A DNA stretch of 64,000 nt, taken from positions 3,640,501-3,704,500 of the forward strand of contig NZ_CP108430.1 of NCBI RefSeq assembly GCF_041435335.1, given 5' to 3'. Made by a program: the position numbers and the translations under genes. This document shows, piece after piece, positions 25,919 to 33,548 of this stretch. Within the stretch, counting starts at the first letter, position 1. Every line of letters begins with the position of its first letter. The DNA comes from Streptomyces sp. NBC_01283. Lineage in GTDB: Bacteria > Actinomycetota > Actinomycetes > Streptomycetales > Streptomycetaceae. The notes below the pieces were generated by a model. The model was not told where the DNA came from and ran no database searches. It saw only the letters and a program-made list of their open reading frames with translations.

Positions 25919-27088
25919 ATGAGCGCCCCTCCCACTGTCACGTGGAGTGCTGCCAACACCCGGCGCATGGACCGGCAGTTCCTGCTGACCCCGGCGAAGC
26001 CGGGCCAGGCGGGACCCGGCGAGGTCGTCGACGCGATGCTCGCCGCGCAGGCGCAGGTGCTGTCCGCCGCCGAGCTGTCCGTGGGGCTGCGGATGGACGG
26101 GGCGACCCGGCAGGACGTACGCGACGCGCTGTGGGGCGAGGAGCCGAGCCTGGTCAAGACGAACGGCCCGCGCGGCACGATCCACCTCCTCCCGTACGCG
26201 CAACTCCCCCTCTGGACAGCCGCACTGCCCGCCGTGCCGTCCGGTTCGAGCCCTTTCAAGCCCGAGGCGCGAGTGACACCCGCCCAGGCGGAGGACATCG
26301 TCACGGCGATCGGCGAGGCGCTGGACGGCGTCCGGCTGACCATCGACGAGCTGAGCGAGGCGGTGGTGGCACGCACCGGGCCGTGGGCCGGCGACCTGGT
26401 GATGCCCGCGTTCCAGGGGATGTGGCCGCGCTGGCGGCAGGTCATGCATCTGGCGGGCCAGCGCGGCGCGCTGTGCTTCGCACCGGACCGGGGCCGCAGG
26501 GTGACGTACACGCGCCCGCGGGACTTCGGGGAGCCGATGGGGGCCGAGGAGGCGACGCGGCAACTGGTGCGGCGCTTCCTGTACGCGTACGGGCCCGCGA
26601 CTTCGCAGGAGTTCGCCAAGTGGCTGGCCGGCCCGCCGGGTTGGGCATCAGCTCTCTTCGCTTCCCTCTCCTCCGCCGGGGAGATCGAGGCGGTCGACAT
26701 GGAGGGTGAAGCGGCGTCGTGGGTGGTGGCGGACGACACGGAGTTCCCCGCCGAACCGGCGCGGGGGGTCCGCCTCCTCCCCTACTTCGACGCGTACGTC
26801 ATCGCCTCGCACCCCCGCGCCCGCCTCTTCCCGGGCCGCGCCTACGAGCGCGCGCTCAACAGGGGCCAGGCGGGCAACTTCCCCGTACTGCTGGTCGACG
26901 GAGTCGTGGCGGGCGTCTGGCACCAGCGTCGCTCGGGCCGCCGGGTGACGGTGACGGTCGAGCCGCTGGACCGCTTGAGCGCCCGCCAGGAGCGGGGGCT
27001 CGCGGTGGAGGTCGAGCGGGTGGGCGAGGTGCTCGAGGCCAGGCCGGAGCTGGTGGTGGGGACGGTGGGGGTGGGGCCGCATGCGTAG
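25919..27088 (+). CDS. Winged-helix (HTH_42) protein, AlkZ-like DNA glycosylase candidate
   Basis: The 389-residue protein belongs to the HTH_42/YcaQ-AlkZ superfamily: three tandem winged helices, a conserved N-terminal stretch (LVKTNGPRGTIHLLPYAQLPLW) and a C-terminal beta-barrel (RGVRLLPYFDAYVIASHPR). In AlkZ and relatives a Gln-aliphatic-Gln motif excises alkylated or cross-linked bases. Here MLAAQAQVLSAAEL near residue 45 has that QxQ form, which is consistent with glycosylase activity but does not prove it. The ATG at 25919 has GAAGGAG 8 nt upstream. Relatives near antibiotic clusters give self-resistance, while housekeeping ones repair adducts. The divergent HxlR regulator fits a damage-inducible unit. 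Confidence 0.8.
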   Translation: MSAPPTVTWSAANTRRMDRQFLLTPAKPGQAGPGEVVDAMLAAQAQVLSAAELSVGLRMDGATRQDVRDALWGEEPSLVKTNGPRGTIHLLPYAQLPLWTAALPAVPSGSSPFKPEARVTPAQAEDIVTAIGEALDGVRLTIDELSEAVVARTGPWAGDLVMPAFQGMWPRWRQVMHLAGQRGALCFAPDRGRRVTYTRPRDFGEPMGAEEATRQLVRRFLYAYGPATSQEFAKWLAGPPGWASALFASLSSAGEIEAVDMEGEAASWVVADDTEFPAEPARGVRLLPYFDAYVIASHPRARLFPGRAYERALNRGQAGNFPVLLVDGVVAGVWHQRRSGRRVTVTVEPLDRLSARQERGLAVEVERVGEVLEARPELVVGTVGVGPHA

Positions 27089-27129
27089 GGGCCCGCCCCT
27101 TGGCTGAGGCCTCGGCCCGCGCCTCTCGG

Positions 27130-27885
27130 CTACGGCTTACGCAGCTCGAAGAGGTGGCGGGTGCTGTGGGCGACGAAGGGTCCGTCGGCCTGGATCCGCT
27201 CGTGCAGTTCCCGCAGCCGCGGCCGGTACTTCTCCACGGAGAAGTCCGGCACCATCCAGATGACCTTCCGCAGGAAGTGGACGACGGCGCCGACGTCGAA
27301 GAACTCCATCCGCAGCCGCTCGACCCGCAGGTCGACGACCTCCAGCCCCGCCGCCTCGGCCTGCGCGCGCTCCTGGTCGGGGTGGCGCGCGTGCCTGGTC
27401 TCCTCCGGCTGCGGGCCGAGGAAGTACTCCACGACCTCGAAGACGCTGGAGGGCCCGACGTGCTGGGCGAAGTACGTGCCGCCGGGACGCAGCACGCGGG
27501 CGATCTCGTCGAAGTCGGCCTTCACCGGATGCCTGCTGGTGACCAGGTCGAAGCCTTCCGCCGCGAACGGCAGCGGCGCGTCCTCGGGCGAGGCCACGAC
27601 GACCGCGCCCCGCGGATGCAGCAGGGCGGCGGCCTTGGCGACGTTCGGCGGCCACCCCTCGGTGGCGACGGCGAGCGGCGGCAGGGTGGGCGCGGAGGCG
27701 AGGACTTCGCCGCCGCCGGTCTGGATGTCGAGGGAGGCGGTGGCGTGACCGAGCCGCTCCCCCATGGCGTGGGCGTACCGCCAGGAGGGCCGCTGCTCGG
27801 TGGCCCGCCCCTCGAACCAGGAGAAGTCCCAGCCCTCGGTCGGCGCCGACTCCGCTTCCGCCACAAGTGCATCGAAACTGCTCAT
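27130..27885 (-). CDS. Class I SAM-dependent methyltransferase
   Basis: The 251-residue protein has a degenerate Rossmann methyltransferase core. SLDIQTGGGEVLASAP is motif I (Asp and Gly-rich loop), VVASPEDAPLPFAAEGFDLVTSRHPVKADFDEIARVLRPGGTYFAQHVGPSS covers motifs II to IV, and a hydrophobic C-terminal cap follows (MEFFDVGAVVHFLRKVIWMVPDFS). The fold is clear but the target is unknown. I start at ATG 27885 (MSSFDALVAEAES), since upstream frame sequence is not protein-like. It converges with the AlkZ-like gene. Upstream lies a 1.2-kb region with no intact gene. Confidence 0.85.
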   Translation of the reverse strand: MSSFDALVAEAESAPTEGWDFSWFEGRATEQRPSWRYAHAMGERLGHATASLDIQTGGGEVLASAPTLPPLAVATEGWPPNVAKAAALLHPRGAVVVASPEDAPLPFAAEGFDLVTSRHPVKADFDEIARVLRPGGTYFAQHVGPSSVFEVVEYFLGPQPEETRHARHPDQERAQAEAAGLEVVDLRVERLRMEFFDVGAVVHFLRKVIWMVPDFSVEKYRPRLRELHERIQADGPFVAHSTRHLFELRKP

Positions 27886-28005
27886 GAACCGATCTTCGCA
27901 TTGCCCGGGGCTCCCCTCCCGCCGACGCTGCGGTGCCGCGTAGAGGCTGAGGGAGCGGTTGGCGCCTCCCGTGGCCGCCATGAGCGATGGTGCCGATGCC
28001 GATAT

Positions 28006-28143
28006 GACGACGACTCGGACGAGCCCGCCCCCATACCGGTCTCCTCGTTCGCCGGTCAGACCGTGGCCCAGGCGGAAGGGTCCCTGCCGTCGGCCTCGTC
28101 GATGGTGTCGTACGACCTGTCGTCGTTATCTGGGTGCGGGTGA
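28006..28143 (+). pseudogene. Possible PASTA-domain protein remnant
   Basis: A short plus-strand frame reads DDDSDEPAPIP, then SSFAGQTVAQAEGSLPSAS and MVSYDLSSL before a stop. This resembles the beginning of a PASTA-type domain (PxFxGxTxxxAxxxL), but the downstream half and any plausible start are missing. I see it as a relic, not a gene. The match is by eye only. Confidence 0.3.
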
Positions 28144-28218
28144 GGGCGTTGCAGGGGATTCCCACTCCATCGCGGTAGAGCAGGCCAGTTCGGGGACTTT
28201 CTTGCAGTTGGCGAGGCG

Positions 28219-28295
28219 CACCTACTTTCGCGAAGGCGCGTTCTTGAAGTCGAGGGGCGCACGCGCTTCTCAACGCGCCTTCTCCGAAATAGGTG
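28219..28295. repeat. Large imperfect inverted repeat
   Basis: The left arm CACCTACTTTCGCGAAGGCGCGTT (given here only as positions 28219-28242) is mirrored by 28270-28295, with core AAGGCGCGTT / AACGCGCCTT and ends CACCTA / TAGGTG. About 24 of 27 positions pair, enclosing a 27-nt centre. It could fold as a long hairpin or be the ends of a miniature element. Confidence 0.65.
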
Positions 28296-28609
28296 CCAGA
28301 CCCCCCACCTCCACGACGCCACCCGGCATTCAGGAGCCGCCGCCCGCCGCAGTCACATGCCGCTGCCGCCGCTTCAGCTGGGCCAGCCACCAGCCCTGGG
28401 GGATGGGGCCTTGTTTGCTTCCTCGCTTGGGCCAGTCGCTCGGGAGGGGTGGGGCCCACTGGCTCCCGAAGCGCCCTTCCCACCGCCGCCGACCGCCGAC
28501 GTCCCGGCGCCGATGCTGGTGATGCAGAGCAAGACGCCCCCTGTTCGTGATCGCCCCATTACCGGACACGTCATGCGTGGCGTTCGCTCAAACGGGCCGG
28601 CCTGCAGGT

Positions 28610-28868
28610 GCTTGATGAGACCGGGGCCCTGCCCGGGGCGGCTGCTCGGCCTTGCCCCGTGGCGTTGCCCGGGAAGACCGGTCGGTCTGCTGACGCTCGA
28701 TGAGACCGGTGTCCGCCCCCGGGCAGTCGCGCGCCTCTACCCCGCGACGGCTGCCCCGGAAGATCCGATCCGCTGTCGCTTGACGAGACCGGTGCCCGTC
28801 CCGGGGCGGTCGCGTGTGCCGTTGCCCTCACCGCGTGACGGGCACCCCGGGAGATCCGGTCTGCAGTC
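28610..28868. repeat. Three degenerate tandem repeats of about 85 bp
   Basis: Units begin at 28610, 28695 and 28778, each with GCTTGATGAGACCGG or a close variant. They continue through a CCCGGGGCGGTCGC-like block and end near a CCCGGGAAGACCGG / CCCCGGAAGATCCG / CCCGGGAGATCCGG block. Unit lengths are about 85, 83 and 91 bp. The region is non-coding on both strands as far as I can tell. Confidence 0.65.
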
Positions 28869-28960
28869 GGGCGCGAGAGCGGTCCGTCCCACGGGAGTGG
28901 TCGAGAGCCTCGCCCCTTGGGTCGTCCGGTCGTCTTCCCTCGCGTGGTGGAGGGGTGGGT

Positions 28961-29019
28961 GTCAAGGGTGGAGCGCAGCGGAATCGGCGTAGCCGACGCG
29001 ACGTAGGAGCGCCCTTGAC
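28961..29019. repeat. Stem-loop of the dispersed Streptomyces repeat type
   Basis: GTCAAGGG at 28961-28968 pairs with CCCTTGAC at 29012-29019. Inside are GAGCGC direct copies and a small TCGGC-GTA-GCCGA hairpin (28984-28996). The GTCAAGGG...CCCTTGAC frame resembles an intergenic element that I remember as recurring in Streptomyces genomes. Confidence 0.55.
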
Positions 29020-29129
29020 TCCCGGCCCGCAACCACCAACCTCGGGACAACCGGGCGGCCCCGGTCACCATCCCGACACAGGCCCCCCCAAAGCCACGGT
29101 GGAAGTTGGCGGCCACCCGGAGCGGCAGG

Positions 29130-29789
29130 TCAGTCCTGGCTTCCGGATGGTGCCGTCCCCGTATCCGCCCCGGCACCACGCGGGAACGTGACCTCGACCC
29201 GGCGGTTCTTCTTGCGGCCCTGCTCGGAGGTGTTGTCCGCGATCGGATAGTCCTCGCTGTAGCCGCGTACGGAGTACGTGACCTCGGGGCCCAGGTAGCT
29301 CGCCAGCTTGTCGTGCACCGCTTCCGCGCGCTTACGGGACAACGTCTTGCCGTGACTGTAGGAGCCGAGGTTGTCCGTGAAGCCGAACACCCTGACGGTC
29401 GTTGCCTTCTGGGTCTTCGCCTCTTCCGCGATCGCCTTGATACGTGCGTTCGCCTCGGGATTCAGCGTGTTGCTGTCCTTGGGGAAGAGGACCTCGGCCT
29501 GCAGCGCGAACTTCACGTCCGTGTTGGTGTCCTCGCGGCGCTCCTCACCGCCGAGGTCCTCGACCACGGACTTGATGTCCAGCACCTTCGCCGGGGCCAG
29601 GGTCGCTCCATCGGCCAGCTTCAGCCCGGGGCTGTTGGAGTCGACCTCCGGGGGCGGGGATGTGGTGCTGCTGCCTGGAGGTGCGCTCGGGTCGTCGTCG
29701 TCCGCGAAGGCGGGGGTGCCGGTCAGGAAGACCAGAGCCGTGAGGGTGACGGTGGCTGTGGCCAGGGTGCGCGATCGTGGGTGGCCCAT
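29130..29789 (-). CDS. Secreted OmpA-family (OmpA_C) peptidoglycan-binding protein
   Basis: The 219-residue protein has a signal peptide (TATVTLTALVFLTGTPAFA, cleavage near 30), an acidic/proline linker, and a C-terminal OmpA-like domain. That domain has ALQAEVLFPKDSNTLNPEANARI, VRVFGFTDNLGS, HGKTLSRKRAEAVHDKLASYLG and the NRRVEVTFP end. The domain normally binds diaminopimelate in peptidoglycan. It is the last gene of the Tad operon, 3 nt after a lipoprotein gene. In a Gram-positive cell it could anchor or guide the pilus through the wall. Confidence 0.9.
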   Translation of the reverse strand: MGHPRSRTLATATVTLTALVFLTGTPAFADDDDPSAPPGSSTTSPPPEVDSNSPGLKLADGATLAPAKVLDIKSVVEDLGGEERREDTNTDVKFALQAEVLFPKDSNTLNPEANARIKAIAEEAKTQKATTVRVFGFTDNLGSYSHGKTLSRKRAEAVHDKLASYLGPEVTYSVRGYSEDYPIADNTSEQGRKKNRRVEVTFPRGAGADTGTAPSGSQD

Positions 29790-29792
29790 GGG

Positions 29793-30401
29793 TCACTCAC
29801 TCTCGGAGATCTCGATGGAGGCGGGGGGCATGGCGCCTACTTGGAAGGCGACCTTGTCGGAACCCTCCGGCGGAGCCGGGAACTGGGCGTACCAGTCGGC
29901 GGTTTGGCCCGGCTTCACACCGCCCGTGAACTTGGTGCACAGGCATCGCCCCTCGGTGTCGCGGAGGACGAGGTACTTCTTCTTCCCCGCGTTGTCGATC
30001 AGGCTTGCTCCCGCTACCGAGGAACCGTTCTTGTTCAGCTCACGCTCCTCACCACGCCAGTTGGCCGCGGCCCAGAACTTTCCTCCGCTGTTCGTCACCT
30101 TGCCCGAAACCGTAACGAAGCCCCCCTCGTCACGAACAGCGGAAGAGACCGTCAGCGTGATGTTCTCCTCCCCCTTCACCTCAGCCAACGCCTTGTCCGA
30201 TGCCGGGGCTTGGCTCTCCTCCTCCTTCTCCCCCTCATCGCCACCCCCCTTTGAGGCCGCAGGTGAGGAAGAACCCTTCTCCGGTTTGTCATCGCTGTCA
30301 CCGTCCCCGCCACCGCAGCCGGCGACCGCGAGGACCAGCCCAGTAGTGATCGCGACAGCGGTCATTGCCTTGCGGGTCTTTATGGTGCGCCGAATGTTCA
30401 T
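29793..30401 (-). CDS. Tad-cluster lipoprotein of unknown function
   Basis: The 202-residue protein has an N-terminal signal with the lipobox LAVAGC near residue 28 and an acidic Ser/Glu linker. A compact beta-rich domain follows (ITLTVSSAVRDEGGFVTVSGKVTNSGGKFWAA and YAQFPAPPEGSDKVAFQVG), similar in outline to DUF4352-like or immunoglobulin-like lipoproteins. I chose ATG 30401 for its AAGGAAG site. ATG 30434, overlapping the upstream stop as TGATG, would add 11 residues and is also possible. Its position between pilin-like and OmpA genes suggests a wall- or membrane-associated pilus accessory role. Confidence 0.8.
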   Translation of the reverse strand: MNIRRTIKTRKAMTAVAITTGLVLAVAGCGGGDGDSDDKPEKGSSSPAASKGGGDEGEKEEESQAPASDKALAEVKGEENITLTVSSAVRDEGGFVTVSGKVTNSGGKFWAAANWRGEERELNKNGSSVAGASLIDNAGKKKYLVLRDTEGRCLCTKFTGGVKPGQTADWYAQFPAPPEGSDKVAFQVGAMPPASIEISESE

Positions 30402-30433
30402 CGGTACAGCTTCCTTCTTTCGTCGAACGCTCA

Positions 30434-31042
30434 TCAGTCGGCCAGGTGAACGGAGAAGAGAACGGATGCGTCCGGGAGATCATCCAGCTCGAAGTCATCC
30501 GGATCGATCTCGAAAGAGCCGCCGTCGCCGCAGTCGAATTCCACGGTCTTCTCCGGATCGGACGAAAGAGCAACATCACAGCGCGGCTTGATAATGGCAG
30601 TGGCCTCGGCCGTGGCATGCTGGCTCTCCGTGCCTGGAATGATCGAATCGCCAACGGTGTAGTTGGTCTCGACCTTCACCCGGAAGCCCGGAAAGCCATT
30701 CACTTCAGCCGCCCCGAACTGCCTCACCGCCGAGTCGTTGTCCGCAGCCAGCGCATCCGCCGCAGCTTGGGCACCGTCACCGTTGGGCTTGTCTCCACCA
30801 AGCCAGTCGAGCCAGTCGTCTCCTTCGCCGATGGAGGCCCCCAGCCCGTCGACCAGTTCATCTCGGGCCTCCTGCGCAGCCGCCAGCGCTGCGGCGTCGG
30901 CGGCGGACTGAGCACCATTTCGCGCAGATGCGGCTTGCGCGAACGCGAAGAACGCGAACGCAACAAAGAGCAGAATCCCCGTCACCCAGATGTAGATGGG
31001 GAGAGTCTGCCCTGAGTCATTGAGTAGGGGACGGCGGTTCAG
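30434..31042 (-). CDS. TadG/TadE-like pilus assembly protein (non-canonical start)
   Basis: The protein has the Streptomyces TadG-like opening NDSGQTLPIYIWVTGILLFVAFAFFAFAQAASARNGAQSAADAAALAAAQ, one N-terminal membrane helix, and an acidic extracellular domain of about 150 residues. No ATG, GTG or TTG lies in frame between the upstream stop region and the membrane helix. The nearest candidates are CTG 31042, which overlaps the pilin stop (CTGA), or a GTG inside the helix (IWVTG). I give the CTG, which implies translational coupling. Such proteins are thought to act as minor pilins or wall anchors in Tad systems. Confidence 0.75.
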   Translation of the reverse strand: MNRRPLLNDSGQTLPIYIWVTGILLFVAFAFFAFAQAASARNGAQSAADAAALAAAQEARDELVDGLGASIGEGDDWLDWLGGDKPNGDGAQAAADALAADNDSAVRQFGAAEVNGFPGFRVKVETNYTVGDSIIPGTESQHATAEATAIIKPRCDVALSSDPEKTVEFDCGDGGSFEIDPDDFELDDLPDASVLFSVHLAD

Positions 31043-31356
31043 CCGCCGATCACGTCCGACACGGCGTCCTGAATCGCGCCGGAGATCTGGCCGTCGAGAC
31101 CCAGACCGTCGATGAGCACGAAGATCCCCGCAATAAGAATCATCAACCCCGCATACTCCACAAACCCAGCCCCCGCATCCCGCTCCCTCCCCCGAACCCG
31201 GGAAGAAACGTTCACGGTCCAGTCGACCCAGACTCTGAGTACGCGATCTTTCAGCACGACGGCCCCTTCTCTCCCACCCGATACACGCACTGCTGGCGCA
31301 GCCAATTCCGACGTCGCTGTCGTCATAGGCAACGTACGCGAGATCATGTGACCCAT
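31039..31356 (-). CDS. Flp-type pilin
   Basis: The 105-residue precursor ends in a classic Flp segment, DAGAGFVEYAGLMILIAGIF followed by VLIDGLGLDG. The glycine before AGFVEY gives the G/xxxxEY prepilin site with Glu at +5 and Tyr at +6. The mature peptide would be only about 40 residues, typical of Flp pilins. The leader is unusually long (about 60 residues) if ATG 31356 is used, which has GGAGAG 7 nt upstream. A shorter start is possible, but no better ribosome site is seen. It is the likely major subunit of the Tad pilus. Confidence 0.82.
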   Translation of the reverse strand: MGHMISRTLPMTTATSELAAPAVRVSGGREGAVVLKDRVLRVWVDWTVNVSSRVRGRERDAGAGFVEYAGLMILIAGIFVLIDGLGLDGQISGAIQDAVSDVIGG

Positions 31357-31702
31357 CAGCCACTCTCCGCAACCAATACCGTTTGAGACGCGGAAGTTGG
31401 CGAGTTCCCTTCCCCGGCTGCGAGGTCATCACGCACCCCGGAGGCAGGTGGTGGAGATCCGCGACCGGCCGGTCGGTGGTTCCATGCGTTTCACGACTTC
31501 CCCTCCCGCGAATCCCGTGAACTCACCTTTTGCAAAGGTCGGCTGGGGGAGCAGACCCCGGCAGGGGCCACCCCCGGAGTCGCCGCACCCTTCCCACCCT
31601 CCGGGTGACTGTCCCACATCTGGTTGCAGCCGCGAAGAGGTTTCGCGGAGTGGCTTGATACCGGCTCCCGCCGCCAGGCGCACCGCACCGTTCACCGCAC
31701 CC
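31357..31702 (-). other. Gene-free gap inside the Tad cluster
   Basis: This 346-bp gap separates tadC from the pilin gene and would hold a separate promoter for the pilin, TadG-like, lipoprotein and OmpA genes. A palindrome GACCGGCCGGTC is at 31464-31475. I see no gene and no clear terminator. Confidence 0.5.
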
Positions 31703-32593
31703 TCACTTCCCCAGGATGGAGCCGAAGTCGGAACCCGAACCCAGGAACATCCCTGCCGCGATCAGAATCATCGTGGCCGGAAGCATGAAGACCAGCGTCA
31801 CCATGGTCGCCTTGGGGATCGTCTTCGCCGCCCTGCGGCGGGAGTTCTGGGCGTCCGTACGGCGCATGTCCGTGGCCAGTTGGATCAGCGTGTCCGCGAT
31901 GGGGGAGCCCAGCTCCTCGCCTTGTTGTAGTGCCGAGACGAATTGCGAGACCTGCTCCGAGGCGTTCCTGCGGCGCAGCTCGTCGAAGGCCTGGCGGCGG
32001 CTCACGCCCATGTCCATCTGGCGCAGGGTGATGCGCAGTTCGTCCGCCCAGGGGCCCTCGTAGCGCTCCGCGACGCGGTCCAGCGCCTGGCGGAAGCCGA
32101 GGCCCGCCGACACCACCACCGCCAGTACGTCGAGGAAGTCCGGCAGTGTGCGGTCGATGACCTCGCGCCGTTCCCGTATCGCCTGCCAGATCAGCGCGTC
32201 CGCCGCCGTCACGCCGAAGGCGAAGGTGAGCAGGCCGAAGAGCGAGGAGCCGTTCGTGAGGAAGATCAGGCCCATGAGCAGGCCGAAGATGCCGTACACC
32301 GCCCGTCGCGCCGCATAGCGGTCGATCGTCAGGCCGCCCGGGTTGCCCGCCATGTCTATCTTGCGGCGCTTGGCGTCCACCCGTTTCGGGCCCATCAGGC
32401 GCAGGACGTAGGGGGCGAAGCGGATGCCAAGGCGGTCCACCGCCGAGCCCGCCGTGGAGACGCGCGTGGCGCCGACCTCCAGGGCTATCGCCAGGTCCGA
32501 GGGGAGTTTCGCCTCCGCCCGGTACATGCGGATGCCCTGACAGACCCCCGCCACCGCGAGGCCCATCACGGCCGCCATCGCCAGACCGAACAC
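31703..32593 (-). CDS. TadC-like type II secretion F family protein
   Basis: The 296-residue inner-membrane protein has an N-terminal TM and two TMs near 105-140. The GspF/TadC cytoplasmic domain has LPDFLDVLAVVVSAGLGFRQALDRVAERYEGP and LQQGEELGSPIADTLIQLATDMRRTDAQ, and a final TM pair follows (TLVFMLPATMILIAAGMFL). With TadB it forms the platform for pilus assembly. It lies 10 nt downstream of tadB in the same operon. Confidence 0.93.
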   Translation of the reverse strand: MFGLAMAAVMGLAVAGVCQGIRMYRAEAKLPSDLAIALEVGATRVSTAGSAVDRLGIRFAPYVLRLMGPKRVDAKRRKIDMAGNPGGLTIDRYAARRAVYGIFGLLMGLIFLTNGSSLFGLLTFAFGVTAADALIWQAIRERREVIDRTLPDFLDVLAVVVSAGLGFRQALDRVAERYEGPWADELRITLRQMDMGVSRRQAFDELRRRNASEQVSQFVSALQQGEELGSPIADTLIQLATDMRRTDAQNSRRRAAKTIPKATMVTLVFMLPATMILIAAGMFLGSGSDFGSILGK

Positions 32594-32603
32594 GTCCCGC
32601 TCC

Positions 32604-33548
32604 CTACACTTCGATCTTGCCGAGGCGCCTGATCACGAAGAAGCCCACGGCGTACAGGCCCAGCGCGATCAGGATCAGCGTCTGGCCCATCGGTGAACCT
32701 GTCACCCGGGCCAGCGCGCCCTCGTTGGAGGAGTTGATGAGCAGCAGCGAGCCGAGGCCCAGGAGCGGCACCGTGAACGCCGTCGCGTGGACCTCCGAGA
32801 GCATGGTGCGCACCTCCCGGCGGGTCTCCTTGCGGTCCTCCAGCGTCTGCGTGAGGTTTCGGAGGGAGTTGACCACCGAACCGCCCGCCTTGTTGGAGAG
32901 GACCAGGGTCGTCACCAGGACTATGAGTTCGCGGGATGGCAGGCGTGCCGCCAGTTCGCCCAGCGTGTCGTCGATCGATCTGCCCAGCGTCAACTGGTCC
33001 GCCACCATGGACAGTTCCTCGCCCGCCGGGGCCTCCAGCTCCTCCGCCGCCATCGCCAGCGACGTACGCAGCGCCAGGCCGGCCGCCGTTGCATTCGCCA
33101 GGATGCGTGCCACGTCGGGGAGTTGGTTGATGAAGGCCTCGATGCGCTTCTGACGTTGCCAGTTGAGGAACACCACCGCGCTCCAGACCGCCACGATGCC
33201 CGCGATCGGGCCGAAGAAGGGGGCCAGGGTGGCCGCCGCCATCAGCCAGAGCGCGGCGACGACCGCCACGACGTAGACGAAGAACTCGCCCGCCGTCAGG
33301 TCGAGTCCCGTCGCCGACAGGCGCAGGTGGATGGCGCGGCCGAGGCGGGTGCGGCGCAGGCGGCGGTCCACGGACGAGAAGCGCCGGCCGCGACCGCCGG
33401 TGTCGCCCGTGCCGGGGCCGATCGACAGGCGGTCGACCAGCGCCTGGCGCTGGGCACGGCCCGACGCGTACGCGTGGATTCCCGCGACGGCGAGCGTGCC
33501 GGTCAGGATCGTGGCGCCGAGGGCCAGGAGGGCGGCCTGGTTCTCCAT
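32604..33548 (-). CDS. TadB-like type II secretion F family protein
   Basis: The 314-residue protein has an N-terminal TM (ALLALGATILTGTLAVAGI) and a TM pair near 90-140. The conserved F domain is LPDVARILANATAAGLALRTSLAMAAEELEAP with SIDDTLGELAARLPSRELIVLVTTLVLSNKAGGS, and C-terminal TMs follow. It pairs with TadC as the membrane platform of the Tad machine. Its start overlaps the tadA stop by one base. Confidence 0.93.
   Translation of the reverse strand: MENQAALLALGATILTGTLAVAGIHAYASGRAQRQALVDRLSIGPGTGDTGGRGRRFSSVDRRLRRTRLGRAIHLRLSATGLDLTAGEFFVYVVAVVAALWLMAAATLAPFFGPIAGIVAVWSAVVFLNWQRQKRIEAFINQLPDVARILANATAAGLALRTSLAMAAEELEAPAGEELSMVADQLTLGRSIDDTLGELAARLPSRELIVLVTTLVLSNKAGGSVVNSLRNLTQTLEDRKETRREVRTMLSEVHATAFTVPLLGLGSLLLINSSNEGALARVTGSPMGQTLILIALGLYAVGFFVIRRLGKIEV

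Noticed and set aside
28610..28868. CRISPR-like array
   Set aside because: Only three divergent units of about 85 bp are present, with no identical short repeats, no unique spacers and no cas genes.
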